Of a DNA stretch of 64,000 bases, positions 1 to 7,980 are shown piece by piece (the stretch's first letter is position 1; each line of letters opens with the position of its first letter). The stretch is taken from contig CAVXTL010000001.1 of assembly GCA_963764665.1 (NCBI GenBank), forward strand, positions 1 through 64,000, written 5' to 3'. Source of the stretch: JACVRW01 sp963764665. GTDB taxonomy: Bacteria; Actinomycetota; Thermoleophilia; Solirubrobacterales; Thermoleophilaceae. Made by a program: the position numbers and the translations under genes. Under the pieces are notes generated by a model that worked only from the letters and a program-made list of their open reading frames with translations, had not been told where the DNA came from and did no database searches.

Positions 1-72
1 CTCATCGCGTCGGCCATCGCAGGCCTCATCGGTTTGAGCTGCCTGTATGTGAGGCACCGGCTTCTCACCTGA
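1..72 (+). CDS. C-terminal end of an unknown membrane protein (partial)
   Basis: The window opens inside a reading frame that ends at the TGA at 70-72. The visible 23 residues include a hydrophobic stretch (LIASAIAGLIGLSCLYV) followed by a short basic tail (RHRLLT), which looks like a C-terminal transmembrane helix with a cytoplasmic end. The family cannot be named from this fragment. Confidence 0.5.
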   Translation, partial: LIASAIAGLIGLSCLYVRHRLLT

Positions 73-225
73 GCGGGCAGATGACGGCGACTCGTGTCGC
101 CTAGGTGACAGGCAGCGGGAATGGGCGAACCAAGCTCCTGCCTCCCGGTTTGGGGACTCTGATGTCTCCCTTTCCGCGATTGGCGACTGACTTGGCTCGG
201 GCGGTGCCCGGCGTGCGGCACGAGC

Positions 226-474
226 GTGCTGGCGGAGGATGAGTTCGTGCGCATCGACGGCTATGTCTTCCACCGCGAATGCGCGATTTACGTCAGAGCG
301 CTGACAGGCCGTCGCAACAAGCCAAACGCCCGCGGTATCCGTGGGACGAGTCCAATCCCACCCAGGAGGATCGATGCGACGGATCTTGACCGCGGCCATC
401 GCCGCAACAGCACTGCTCTCGCTGACCGGCGTGGCGCTGGCCGCCAACCTGTACACCGTCGACGGGAGCGCTAA
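226..474 (+). other. Possible small zinc-ribbon-like reading frame, start unclear
   Basis: The frame through 193-300 reads CPACGTS, then an acidic stretch, then GYVFHRECAIYVR. This resembles a short Cys2/His-Cys zinc-binding protein. The only usable start in the open stretch is the GTG at 226, which lies after the CPACG motif, and an upstream ATG at 121 in the same frame is cut off by a TGA at 160-162. The frame also runs 100 bases into the next gene. It may be a broken remnant or chance; I do not regard it as a secure gene. Confidence 0.25.
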
Positions 475-1186
475 CCCGAAGGGCAAGGGCTCGAAGAAGA
501 AGCCTCGGCCTATCGCCTTGAAGTTCGACTTCCAGGTCGAGAGCGACAATCCGGCGGTGCGAGGCACGCCGATCGAGACTTTCGCCATCGGCTCGGAGGG
601 GCTCGTCACGTATCCGGAGCGCTTCCCCACCTGCACGTTCGCGCAGGCCAACCGGGACGGCAGCCCTGCTCGCGCGTGCCGGAAGGCCAGGGTCGGCGGT
701 GGGCTCGTGCAGAATCTCGTTGGGCCCGGTTCCTCGCCGAGCGTGAAGATCTTCTGCAACCTCAAGATGGCCCTCTACAACATCCGGGGCGTCGGCAGGC
801 ACGGCGGCATGGCGATTCGGTTGGATGGCGATCCGAAAGAGCCGGCGCTTCAGACTCCGAACGACCGCACCATCAACTGCCCGACCGCCGTCCACGGTGC
901 GATCAAGGCGAGGTTCGTACCGCGGCGTATCGCGGGCGTGGCGGCTGACGAGCTGCGTTTCTCGGTGCCGCCGGAGCTGTTGCACCCGTCTGGGCTCGAC
1001 ACCACGGTGCGCAACACGATCTCGAAGATCGCCAAGAAGGTCCGCAAGAAGCGGATCCGCGGCAAGCAGCGCAAGGTCGGCTACTACAGCTCTATCGGCT
1101 GCAAGGGCCGCAAGCGAACGGTCCGCGCAACCTTCACGGATGAACTCGGCCGCAAGTTCACGGCCACGAGGGCCAGGCGCTGCTAG
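374..1186 (+). CDS. Secreted protein of unknown function
   Basis: This 270-residue protein begins with a clear Sec signal peptide (MRRILTAAIAATALLSLTGVALAA, residues 1-24). The ATG at 374 is preceded by an AGGAGG box six bases upstream, which decides the start over an upstream ATG at 341. The mature part has several Cys residues (around the CTFAQANRDG, ACRKARVGGG, FCNLKMALYN and NCPTAVHG segments and the terminal RRC) and a very basic stretch near residues 220-245, with repeated KK and RK pairs. Paired cysteines suggest an extracytoplasmic disulfide-bonded domain. I recognise no enzyme motif. A hairpin at 1214-1245 probably ends the transcript. Confidence 0.75.
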   Translation: MRRILTAAIAATALLSLTGVALAANLYTVDGSANPKGKGSKKKPRPIALKFDFQVESDNPAVRGTPIETFAIGSEGLVTYPERFPTCTFAQANRDGSPARACRKARVGGGLVQNLVGPGSSPSVKIFCNLKMALYNIRGVGRHGGMAIRLDGDPKEPALQTPNDRTINCPTAVHGAIKARFVPRRIAGVAADELRFSVPPELLHPSGLDTTVRNTISKIAKKVRKKRIRGKQRKVGYYSSIGCKGRKRTVRATFTDELGRKFTATRARRC

Positions 1187-1213
1187 CGACCGCACGCGCG
1201 GTCGACGGGTGAG

Positions 1214-1245
1214 CGACGGGGCGGTCCAGTCGGGCCGCCCCGTCG
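1214..1245 (+). terminator. GC-rich hairpin after the secreted-protein gene
   Basis: An 11-bp perfect stem (CGACGGGGCGG pairing with CCGCCCCGTCG) encloses a 10-nt loop, 28 bases after the stop of the preceding gene. There is only a weak T-rich run after it. It could serve both strands, because the small gene at 1271-1459 ends just to its right. Confidence 0.5.
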
Positions 1246-1270
1246 TGATTCTGGCGTAGGCGTTCGCCCG

Positions 1271-1459
1271 CTACGAGTCGTCGCTGCCGACGGTGTCGCC
1301 TCGCTCGGAGCCGCGTGGATGGGTATCTATCTCGCTGCCCTCGCGGCTGTAGAGGCCGATGCCCGTCCCAACCAGGATGAGCACAACGGCCACGATGAGA
1401 AAGCCATCTCCGGAACCGGTCGCGATCGTGATCGCCTCGAATCGCTGGATACCTGGCAT
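1271..1459 (-). CDS. Small single-pass membrane protein
   Basis: The 62-residue product has a short amphipathic N-terminus, one strongly hydrophobic helix (GFLIVAVVLILVGTGIGLY, about residues 19-37), then a polar, acidic tail starting SREGSEIDTHPRG. Small proteins with the pattern GSGDGxLI ... GxGIxLYSREG are common next to signalling or stress genes in actinobacteria, but no function is established as far as I know. No strong Shine-Dalgarno is visible. It is convergent with the secreted-protein gene. Confidence 0.6.
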   Translation of the reverse strand: MPGIQRFEAITIATGSGDGFLIVAVVLILVGTGIGLYSREGSEIDTHPRGSERGDTVGSDDS

Positions 1460-1557
1460 GGTCCGATAATGCCCGCGGCAAGCCTTTCCCCTATGAGTCC
1501 TGTCAGCCGCATGACGCCACTGCTGTAGCCGGCGGGCCGCCCGGGCACGGGAAACCC

Positions 1558-1950
1558 GTGAGGTCTCTGACGAGCAGCGAGCGGCCCGAACGAGCGTCGG
1601 CCCGCGAGGTCGTCCGCTCGGGCGCAGCGACGGCCGGAGCCGGACTCTGGCTGGCGCTCTCGCCGTGGGTCCTCACCTACCGCGCGGACAACGCGACCGT
1701 GCTGGCGGTCGTGCTCGGCGTCGTCGTGGCGATACTGGCCCTGGCGGGGACCAGACCGGACGGGGCGACCCGCTGGCTCGGGTGGCTCAATGTCGCGATC
1801 GGAGCGTCGGTGGTCCTGCTCGCCTTCGTGGCCACCGATAGCCGCCGCGGGCTCTGGAGCTTCCTGATCGCCGGCGTCGCGGTGCTCGCGACCTCGGCCT
1901 GGAGCACCTCGGGCGGGCCCACAGCGCGCGACCAGGCGCCGCCCCGCTGA
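1558..1950 (+). CDS. SPW-repeat integral membrane protein
   Basis: The 130-residue protein has four hydrophobic segments and the sequence LALSPWVLTY around residue 35, matching the SPW repeat family (two-helix repeats with a conserved Ser-Pro-Trp). The second repeat half (ATRWLGWLNVAIGASVVLLAFVA) has lost the SPW triplet. The start is a GTG at 1558. Its function is unknown; it lies just upstream of a response regulator in the same direction, but no direct link is shown. Confidence 0.7.
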   Translation: MRSLTSSERPERASAREVVRSGAATAGAGLWLALSPWVLTYRADNATVLAVVLGVVVAILALAGTRPDGATRWLGWLNVAIGASVVLLAFVATDSRRGLWSFLIAGVAVLATSAWSTSGGPTARDQAPPR

Positions 1951-1995
1951 CGCGCACCGCTCTACGCTCTGCTCCCCCGCCGCGCGGGGACGCCA

Positions 1996-2655
1996 GTGAA
2001 CTCTGACCTGAAGACCCGAATACTCCTTGCCGACGACCATGCCGTCGTTCGCCGCGGTCTGCGCCTCGTCCTGGAAGCCGAACCTGACCTCGAGGTCATC
2101 GCGGAGGTCGGCGACGGATCTGCTGCGATCGAGCGCGCCCTTGCCGAAGACGTGGACCTCGCGATCCTCGACGTGACCATGCCTCGCATGACGGGGCTCC
2201 AAGCGGCCGCCGAGCTTGCGCGCCGGCGACCCGAGCTGCGCGTCCTCATCCTCTCCATGCACGACAACGAGCGCTACTTCTTCGAGGCGCTGCGCGCCGG
2301 CGCATCCGGCTACGTGCTCAAGTCCGTCGCCGATCGCGACCTGATCGAGGCCTGTCGCGCCACGATGCGCGGCGAGCCGTTCATCTACCCCGGAGCGGTC
2401 AGGGCGCTCGTGCGTGACTACCTGCGTCGCGCCACGAGCGGCGAGGAGCTGCCCGAGGATCCACTCTCCCCGCGCGAGACCGAGGTCGTCAAGCTGATCG
2501 CGGAGGGGCACACCACCCGTGAGATCGCAGGCATGCTGGTCATCAGCGAAAAGACAGTCGAGCGTCACCGGGCGAACATCTTGGAGAAGCTCGGCATGCG
2601 CGATCGCGTGCAGCTCACCCGGTACGCAATCCGCCGCGGACTCGTAGAGCCTTAG
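1996..2655 (+). CDS. NarL/FixJ-type response regulator
   Basis: The 219-residue protein has an N-terminal receiver domain (acidic pair DDH near residues 13-15, phospho-acceptor Asp about residue 59 in LAILDVTMPR, conserved Lys in GYVLKS near 111) and a C-terminal LuxR/GerE helix-turn-helix (LSPRETEVVKLIAEGHTTREIA then SEKTVERHRANILEKLGM). It is a two-component transcription regulator. The start is GTG at 1996. It has no adjacent kinase on its own strand; the HisKA_3 kinases at 4038-5180 and 5247-6242 are of the right class to partner it. A TACGCT box lies about 25 bases upstream. Confidence 0.9.
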   Translation: MNSDLKTRILLADDHAVVRRGLRLVLEAEPDLEVIAEVGDGSAAIERALAEDVDLAILDVTMPRMTGLQAAAELARRRPELRVLILSMHDNERYFFEALRAGASGYVLKSVADRDLIEACRATMRGEPFIYPGAVRALVRDYLRRATSGEELPEDPLSPRETEVVKLIAEGHTTREIAGMLVISEKTVERHRANILEKLGMRDRVQLTRYAIRRGLVEP

Positions 2656-2701
2656 CGAGGATGGGTGCACCCCCGGCCGGGAATGGGGGGCGCTCTCCAT
2701 T

Positions 2702-3484
2702 GTGCGCGTCTCTGTGCTGGGCCACCCTGAGGGCGTGACGTCGAACCTTTCCGCGAACGGCGGGCCGGCGCCGGTTCGACGGCTCGGAGAGACCACGTTC
2801 GTGCTGAGGGAGGACGCCGGGCTCGGCGAGCAGCTCGATCCGGTTCGCCTCGAAGCCGCGGCGGCGAACAGCCTGGCGGCCGTGCTCCGGGTCCCGACGG
2901 GGCTGTGGGAGCCGCCGCGCCAGGCGCGGCCGGCCGGCTGCCTCGGCTTTCTGGTGCTGGAGGGTCTCGTCGCCCGGCGAGTAACGGTGGCCGGAGCGAC
3001 CTGGACCGAGCTGCTCGGACCGGGCGACGTGCTCGAGCCGGGGCGACATGGCCGCGATCTGAACGCGTCGATCCCGCCGTCCGTGGAGTTCGCATTGCTC
3101 AGCGAGGGCAGGCTGGCCGTGCTCGGCCCCCGGTTCCTGGCGCGCATGGCAGCCTGGCCGGAGGTGACCGTGGCGCTGAGCATGCGGGTGGTCGAGCGGG
3201 CGAAGTCACTGAGCTACGTGCTCGCCATCTGCGGCCGCGTTGGGGTCGCCGAGCGCATCGTGTTGATGCTGAGGCACCTGGCGGATCGCTGGGGCCACGT
3301 GACCCGAGACGGTGTCGTGGTCGATCTTCCGGGCGTCACGCATGAACTGATCGCGAGCATGATCGGCGCAGCCCGGCCATCCGTCAGCACTGCGCTGGGC
3401 GAGCTCAGGCGCCGGGGCGAGATACACCGGCCGGCGCCCGGGACGTGGCTGCTGTGCCCGCAGGGCGCTGCGGTTGCCGCCTAG
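2702..3484 (+). CDS. Crp/Fnr-family transcription regulator
   Basis: The 260-residue protein has a cyclic-nucleotide-binding-like beta-roll region (about residues 40-150, with GPGDVLEPGRHGRD) and a C-terminal winged helix-turn-helix (THELIASMIGAARPSVSTAL, about residues 216-236). The helical dimerisation segment ELLAVL-type region is replaced by MRVVERAKSLSYVLAICGRVGVAERIVLMLRHLA. The ligand is unknown; key cAMP contacts are not evident, so another signal is likely. The GTG at 2702 is used here, but a GTG about 11 codons further in is also possible. It overlaps the convergent response-regulator gene by 4 bases. Confidence 0.85.
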   Translation: MRVSVLGHPEGVTSNLSANGGPAPVRRLGETTFVLREDAGLGEQLDPVRLEAAAANSLAAVLRVPTGLWEPPRQARPAGCLGFLVLEGLVARRVTVAGATWTELLGPGDVLEPGRHGRDLNASIPPSVEFALLSEGRLAVLGPRFLARMAAWPEVTVALSMRVVERAKSLSYVLAICGRVGVAERIVLMLRHLADRWGHVTRDGVVVDLPGVTHELIASMIGAARPSVSTALGELRRRGEIHRPAPGTWLLCPQGAAVAA

Positions 3485-4041
3485 CCGATTCGCGGCTTGA
3501 GCATCTCGAGCAGACGCTCGACGCGCGCCTCCACCTCTCCGGGTTGCATGTGCATGACCAGCGATACCTCGTCGGGGTTCGCGCCGTCGGCGAGCATGCC
3601 GAGGAGCGGCAGGTCGTGTTCGTGGATCCGCGAGCGGCCGACACGCACCAACTCCGGGGCCGCCTCCGGGAACACCGAGCCGCCGCGAGCGACCGTGCGG
3701 ATGGCTTCCAGCAAATCGTTCGCCGGCGCCCCCTTGTCCAGCACGCCATCCGCGCCCGCCAGGCGCGCGGGAAGCGCCAGCCCCTGGCGCGCGTGTGCCG
3801 AGTAGAGAAGCACTCGCAGCTCCAGGTCCTGCTTCTTGAGGCGCTGGCAGAGCGCGATGCCGTCCTCTCCCGCCAGGTGGTAGTCCACGAGCGCGACGTC
3901 CGGGTCGTGCTCGACCGCGGCGATCGCCTCGGCACCGTCCGCCGCCAGCGCGCAGACCACCATCCCCGGCTCGCGCCGCAGAACGCTGTTCAGGCCGGTG
4001 CGCATAGCGGGGTGGTCGTCCACCACCAGGACTCGGATCAC
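3481..4041 (-). CDS. Response regulator, receiver with degenerate LuxR-like C-terminus
   Basis: Starting at the GTG that overlaps the kinase stop codon (GTGA), the 186-residue product begins MIRVLVVDDHPAMRTGLN, a textbook receiver start with Asp8/Asp9 and phospho-acceptor Asp53 (VALVDYHLAGEDG). The C-terminal 50 residues (LPLLGMLADGANPDEVSLVMHMQPGEVEARVERLLEML, read in parts) follow the spacing of a LuxR helix-turn-helix but are much diverged. The overlap with the upstream kinase gene shows translational coupling and cognate pairing. An upstream in-frame TTG would add a low-complexity Arg/Pro leader and is rejected. Confidence 0.85.
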   Translation of the reverse strand: MIRVLVVDDHPAMRTGLNSVLRREPGMVVCALAADGAEAIAAVEHDPDVALVDYHLAGEDGIALCQRLKKQDLELRVLLYSAHARQGLALPARLAGADGVLDKGAPANDLLEAIRTVARGGSVFPEAAPELVRVGRSRIHEHDLPLLGMLADGANPDEVSLVMHMQPGEVEARVERLLEMLKPRIG

Positions 4042-5180
4042 TGGGCGCGCCCCAGCAGCGAGTCGACCGGGGCGACCAGGCGGACCTGCGTGCCCTGGCC
4101 GCCGGAGGGCTCTCCGCTGACGGCGAGCGAGCCACCGAGGAACTCGGCGCGCTCGAGCATGGATCGGATGCCCTGGGAGTCCCAAGGAGTCTCGCTTGGC
4201 AGACCCACGCCGTCGTCCTCGACCACCGCCGACAGCATTCCGGCGCTCACCGTCAGGGACACCACCACCTTGGAGGGGCCGGCATGTCTCACCGCGTTCG
4301 TCATCGCCTCGCTGACGATGTGGAACGCGTGGTTGACCCCGGAGCCCGTCAGGCTCGTCTCGTCATCCGACACCTCTATCGGTATGCCCGTTGCAGCCTC
4401 GAGCCGGGCGGCGCGGATGCGCACGGCGCCGGCCAGGGTCGTCTCGCCCGACACGCTTCGAAGGTTCGCAAGGCTCGAGTCCATCTCGGCCCCAGCGGAC
4501 TCGAGCTCGCCGAGCGCCAGAGCGATCGCGTCCCCGGTAGGACCGGTGCCGTTGCGGGGGAGCGAGCTCAGGACGAGGTGAGCCGCGTGTATCCGTTGTT
4601 TGGCGGAGTCGTGCAGCTCGCGTGCGAGCCGCCGGCGCTCCGCTTCCAGCGCCAACTCCGACGACCGCACCCGCTCCCGGTCGAGGTGCCTGAGCAGCTC
4701 GGCCATGTAGGCCAGCCCGATGCCGAGCAGAAGGGGGAGCGACAGGTGAGCGCTGAAGCTCTCGAGCCGAGGCGTCGTGTCGAGGGTGTTCCAGTCGACG
4801 CCGGTGAACACCGCGACCGTCAGGTAACCGACTGCGAAGGCGCCGGTGGCGGCCACACCCCGCCAGCGCGGTCCCGCGGTGGCCGGCAAGATCAAGGCTG
4901 TCAGCGCGAGCAGGTAAACGGGGCTCCGCCAGTTGCCGCCGGCCAGCACCAGCGCAAGCGCGAACGCGCTGTCGAAGAGCCAGAACGCCGGGCTCGTGCT
5001 GAGGCCCCGCCTGATGGCCACACCCGCCGCCGTGCCCGCCCCGTACGCCACCACGACCAGGGCGTAGAGGCCGTCCTGGTCGGTGACCTGGTGGAAGATG
5101 AGGAGCAGAGCCGCGACCGCCGTCCCCGCGATCCGCGCCCGCACGAAGAGCGACCTCCACGGATTCACTGCCGGCGACAC
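4038..5180 (-). CDS. NarL-type sensor histidine kinase with membrane N-terminus
   Basis: The 380-residue protein has five or six hydrophobic segments in residues 10-165, with almost no extracytoplasmic domain. A HisKA_3 dimerisation box follows, with His190 in ARELHDSAKQRIH, and then a HATPase domain (N-box AMTNAVRHAG, G-box VVEDDGVGLP ... QGIRSMLERAEFLGG). The short linker suggests sensing within the membrane. It overlaps its response regulator gene (3481-4041) by 4 bases, so the two form an operon. The start is GTG. Confidence 0.9.
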   Translation of the reverse strand: MSPAVNPWRSLFVRARIAGTAVAALLLIFHQVTDQDGLYALVVVAYGAGTAAGVAIRRGLSTSPAFWLFDSAFALALVLAGGNWRSPVYLLALTALILPATAGPRWRGVAATGAFAVGYLTVAVFTGVDWNTLDTTPRLESFSAHLSLPLLLGIGLAYMAELLRHLDRERVRSSELALEAERRRLARELHDSAKQRIHAAHLVLSSLPRNGTGPTGDAIALALGELESAGAEMDSSLANLRSVSGETTLAGAVRIRAARLEAATGIPIEVSDDETSLTGSGVNHAFHIVSEAMTNAVRHAGPSKVVVSLTVSAGMLSAVVEDDGVGLPSETPWDSQGIRSMLERAEFLGGSLAVSGEPSGGQGTQVRLVAPVDSLLGRAQ

Positions 5181-5246
5181 TTCGGCGGAGGTTGCCGCTG
5201 TCGGGCCTATCCTGCAAGAGGCGATGTCGCCGTTCGGACCAGATAC

Positions 5247-6242
5247 CTAGCCCGCCTCCAGCGGCAGCTCCAGGCGGACCTCCGTGCCTCCCTCCCCCGC
5301 CGGGTGCACCCAGAGCCGACCGCCCACGAGCAGGGCTCGCTCGCGCATCCCCTGGATTCCTGCCCCCGCGCTCGCGTCGCCGATGCCCGAGCCGTCATCG
5401 GTCACACAAAGGACGAGGAGCTCGCCGGTGACCTGCAGCGTCAGCGATGCACTGGTGGCACCGGCGTGAGTCAGTGAGTTCGTAAGCGCCTGCTGGGCGA
5501 CGCGGTAGACCACGAGCTCGCGCTCCTCCCCCAGTGGCGGCAGGGCGACGGCGAAGCTGCGCTCGACCGGGAGGCCGCCCTGCTCGCTGATCCGGTCGCA
5601 GAGGGCGTCCAGCGCGTTCACCAGGCCGAGCTCCTCGAGTGCCTCGGGCCGGAGCCTGTGGGCGATGCGGCGGACGTCCTCGAGCGATGCGCGTGCGCTC
5701 TCGCGCGCCTCGGCGGCCTCGTCCGCCAGCCCGGGGGGAGCGTCGCGGCAGAGCCGGTCGAGCTGGAGCACGACCGCCGTGAGCGTCTGACCGACCTCGT
5801 CGTGCAGCTCCTGAGCCACGCGTCGCCGCTCGTCCTCCTGAGCGTTGAGAGAGCGCTTCACGCTCAGTCTGCGTTCCTCCTCGAGCCGCTCGAGCATCGA
5901 ATTGAACGCGATCGTCAGGCCGAGCATGTCGGGCTCTCCCCCGGGTAGGGGCACCCGCTCGCCGGGCCGGAGCGGCTCGGCGCGCGCCATCGCGTAGGCG
6001 AGCCGGTCGAGTGGAGAGAGGGCGCGTCTCAGCACGAGCAGGTTCACCAGCAGGACGGCCCCCAGCCCGGCGACAAGGATCAGCACCGCCTCTATCGACG
6101 TCGGCGACGGAATGCTCGCGGGCGACAAGGCGATCGTGAGAACCGCCACCGTGAGCACCGCCGCGTTTGCCAGGAAGACCCGGGTGACGAGCGATGCGCC
6201 CCTGGCGGAGCGGGACTGCTCGTCTGCCTCGGCCGCATGCAT
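5247..6242 (-). CDS. NarL-type sensor histidine kinase with HAMP domain
   Basis: The 331-residue protein has two transmembrane helices (about residues 20-42 and 50-72) separated by a very short loop, a HAMP linker (RRALSPLDRLAYAM ... AFNSMLERLEEER), a HisKA_3 box with His147 (AQELHDEVGQTLTAV) and a HATPase domain (AQQALTNSLTHAGA, VTDDGSGIG, GIQGMRERALLVGGRL). A TACGCT box lies 11 bases before the ATG, so the transcript would have almost no leader. No regulator is directly adjacent; the NarL-type regulator at 1996-2655 is a candidate partner. Confidence 0.88.
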   Translation of the reverse strand: MHAAEADEQSRSARGASLVTRVFLANAAVLTVAVLTIALSPASIPSPTSIEAVLILVAGLGAVLLVNLLVLRRALSPLDRLAYAMARAEPLRPGERVPLPGGEPDMLGLTIAFNSMLERLEEERRLSVKRSLNAQEDERRRVAQELHDEVGQTLTAVVLQLDRLCRDAPPGLADEAAEARESARASLEDVRRIAHRLRPEALEELGLVNALDALCDRISEQGGLPVERSFAVALPPLGEERELVVYRVAQQALTNSLTHAGATSASLTLQVTGELLVLCVTDDGSGIGDASAGAGIQGMRERALLVGGRLWVHPAGEGGTEVRLELPLEAG

Positions 6243-6281
6243 CGCCGCCGAGGAGCGTAGTGGCGCCCCCGCGGCGAATGC

Positions 6282-7214
6282 TCAGGCGGCGCTGGAGTCC
6301 AGCTCGTAGTGACCCGAGCCGGACTCGAGCCGTGCGACCTCCGGAAGGACCAGGAGCGCCGTGTGGCCCTCCTTCGCCAGCCGGATGGGAACCGACCCTT
6401 GCAGGAGCGCGCCGAGCCTCGAGCGCTTGCTGGCCCCGACGACGATCAGCCCGGCGCGTTCCTCCCCCGCGATGCGCCGCAACGCGGGCTCCGGGGGGAT
6501 GTCCAGCACGTGCCGGTGCGCCGTGACCCCGGCCTCCTCGAGCGCGTCTGCGAGCGTCCGCTCGGCGGCCGCCCGGAAGTCCAAATCGATTGGAGGCGCG
6601 GGCGCCATCACACCGGCGCTCAGCGCGAACGGATTGAAGGTGTGCACCGCGTGGAGCTCGGCGGCGAGCCGGCGAGCCACGTCGGCTGCCAGCCGCAGGA
6701 TCGGGGCGTCGAGCTCGCCACCCTCGACGCCGCAGACCACCGCCGGGAGAGGTCCCGAGTCGGGAGGGCGCACGGCGTCCGGTGGCACCACGACCACGGG
6801 GCAGGGCGACTTGCGGATGAGCGCCCCCGCCGTGCCGCCGGGAAGCAGCGACGCGAGCCCGCGGGGGTCGCTCGAGCCTACGACGAGCAGCTCGGCGTCC
6901 TCGTCGGAGGCGACCTCGGCCAGCGACTCCACCGGATCTCCCCATTCCACCCGGACGCGCGTCCTCGGGGGAAAGTCGTGGAGGCTCGTCACGGTGGCGA
7001 GGTCGCGTTGCGCCTTCCGCGCGGTAGCCGGAATCCGTGGACGGACCCCGAGCGGCAGCGGCTGTACCGAGTCCATCACGTGCACGAGTGTCACGCCACA
7101 GCTCAGGTCGGTACCCAGCCGCGCCGCTACCCCGGCCACCCTCGACCCCCCATCGTCGCTGCCCAGGCCACACACGAGGCGGCCGCCAGTCCGGTGAATT
7201 CGGTCTTGGTCCAT
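6282..7214 (-). CDS. Tandem universal stress protein (UspA-like)
   Basis: Two Usp domains are fused. The first runs about residues 10-145 and ends in ELLVVGSSDPRGLASLLPGG ... KSPCPVVVVPP; the second runs to about residue 300 and has LIVVGASKRSRLGALLQGS ... GHTALLVLP. Both carry the G-2x-G-9x-G(S/T)-like nucleotide-binding pattern in variant form. Such proteins bind ATP or sense stress in the cytoplasm. The start is uncertain: an ATG at 7214 gives a normal Usp N-terminus, while one at 7289 would add 25 residues and run close to the riboswitch of the divergent gene. Confidence 0.8.
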   Translation of the reverse strand: MDQDRIHRTGGRLVCGLGSDDGGSRVAGVAARLGTDLSCGVTLVHVMDSVQPLPLGVRPRIPATARKAQRDLATVTSLHDFPPRTRVRVEWGDPVESLAEVASDEDAELLVVGSSDPRGLASLLPGGTAGALIRKSPCPVVVVPPDAVRPPDSGPLPAVVCGVEGGELDAPILRLAADVARRLAAELHAVHTFNPFALSAGVMAPAPPIDLDFRAAAERTLADALEEAGVTAHRHVLDIPPEPALRRIAGEERAGLIVVGASKRSRLGALLQGSVPIRLAKEGHTALLVLPEVARLESGSGHYELDSSAA

Positions 7215-7307
7215 GAGATGAGCATGACCGAGCACCGCTGCCTCGACCATGGCGTCGGGGCTCCATTCCGGTGAGGGGAACCCACCCATCTCTTGGCGCT
7301 CCTCGAC

Positions 7308-7438
7308 GGCCGATGGCGCCTTGCGCAGAGCCCGGGCCCGGGGCGAATCCCAGCGAGGCGACGGAAGACCTCAGCGGGTAGCGCCACTCTCTTGGTGCGA
7401 GCCCGGCAGCTAACCCCGCAGGCACGACTAAGAGAGGG
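7308..7438 (+). ncRNA. c-di-AMP riboswitch (ydaO/yuaA type)
   Basis: The leader contains the hallmark ydaO pieces in order: CCGGGGCGAATCC at about 7337-7350, then GAGCCCGGCAGCTAACCCC at about 7400-7418, then AGAGAGG at about 7431-7437, just before the ATG of a wall-hydrolase-like gene at 7449. In actinobacteria this class binds c-di-AMP and turns off cell-wall hydrolase genes such as those for resuscitation-promoting factors. The downstream gene fits this exactly. The outer boundaries are estimated. The call rests on recognising conserved blocks; covariance was not computed. Confidence 0.8.
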
Positions 7439-7448
7439 GTCCGTTCGC

Positions 7449-7977
7449 ATGGAAAAAGCACGTGCCGCGTCCATCGCCGGGATGGCGTGTCTCGCCGGTC
7501 TGACGCCGGCCACGGTCGCCGCGAACGACACGTTCGGCGGCGCGGTCGCAGGCCCAGCGCCCAAGGTCGGCCGGGCGACGTTGACACCCGGCGGGAAGGC
7601 ACGGCCGCCGGCTTCGGCGCCACGCAAGGTCGCAGCGGTGATCCGGGCAGCCAACGCGATCGCCAAGAAGCCCTACCGGTACGGCGGCGGTCACGCGAGC
7701 TGGAAAGCACGGCGGCTACGACTGCTCAGGGTCGGTCAGCTTCGCCCTCCACGGCGGCGGCCTGTTGCGCAGCCCGCTGGCATCGACCGGCCTGATGGGC
7801 TTCGGCAAGCGTGGGCGCGGGCGTTGGATCACCACCTACTCGAATCACGGCCACGCCTACATGGTCGTGGCCGGCCTGCGCTTCGACACGAGCGCGCGCC
7901 GCCTGTCCGGGACCCGCTGGACCAAGGTGAGGCGCTCGGCCCGGGGCTACGTCAAACGCCACCCACGGGGTCTCTGA
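7449..7977 (+). pseudogene. NlpC/P60-like cell-wall hydrolase, single frameshift
   Basis: Frame one encodes a signal peptide and linker (MEKARAASIAGMACLAGLTPATVAAN from 7449) and reaches PYRYGGGHASWKA. The continuation, one base out of register, reads GYDCSGSVSFALHGGGLL through GHAYMVVAGLRFDTSAR to RHPRGL and the stop at 7977. Together they give about 176 residues with the catalytic Cys (YDCSGS) and His (GHAYMVV) of the NlpC/P60-like fold. One extra G in the CGGCGG at about 7706-7711 explains the break. It would be a secreted peptidoglycan hydrolase controlled by the c-di-AMP riboswitch. A sequencing error is as likely as a true mutation. Confidence 0.75.
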
Positions 7978-7980
7978 GCC

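Noticed and set aside
293..1195. Long minus-strand reading frame opposite the secreted-protein gene
   Set aside because: It is antisense to a gene with a signal peptide and ribosome-binding site, is Arg/Ala-rich without motifs, and is typical of high-GC shadow frames.
5395..7710. 771-codon minus-strand frame across the kinase, Usp and riboswitch region
   Set aside because: It overlaps three better-supported features and has only low-complexity Arg/Gly/Pro content.
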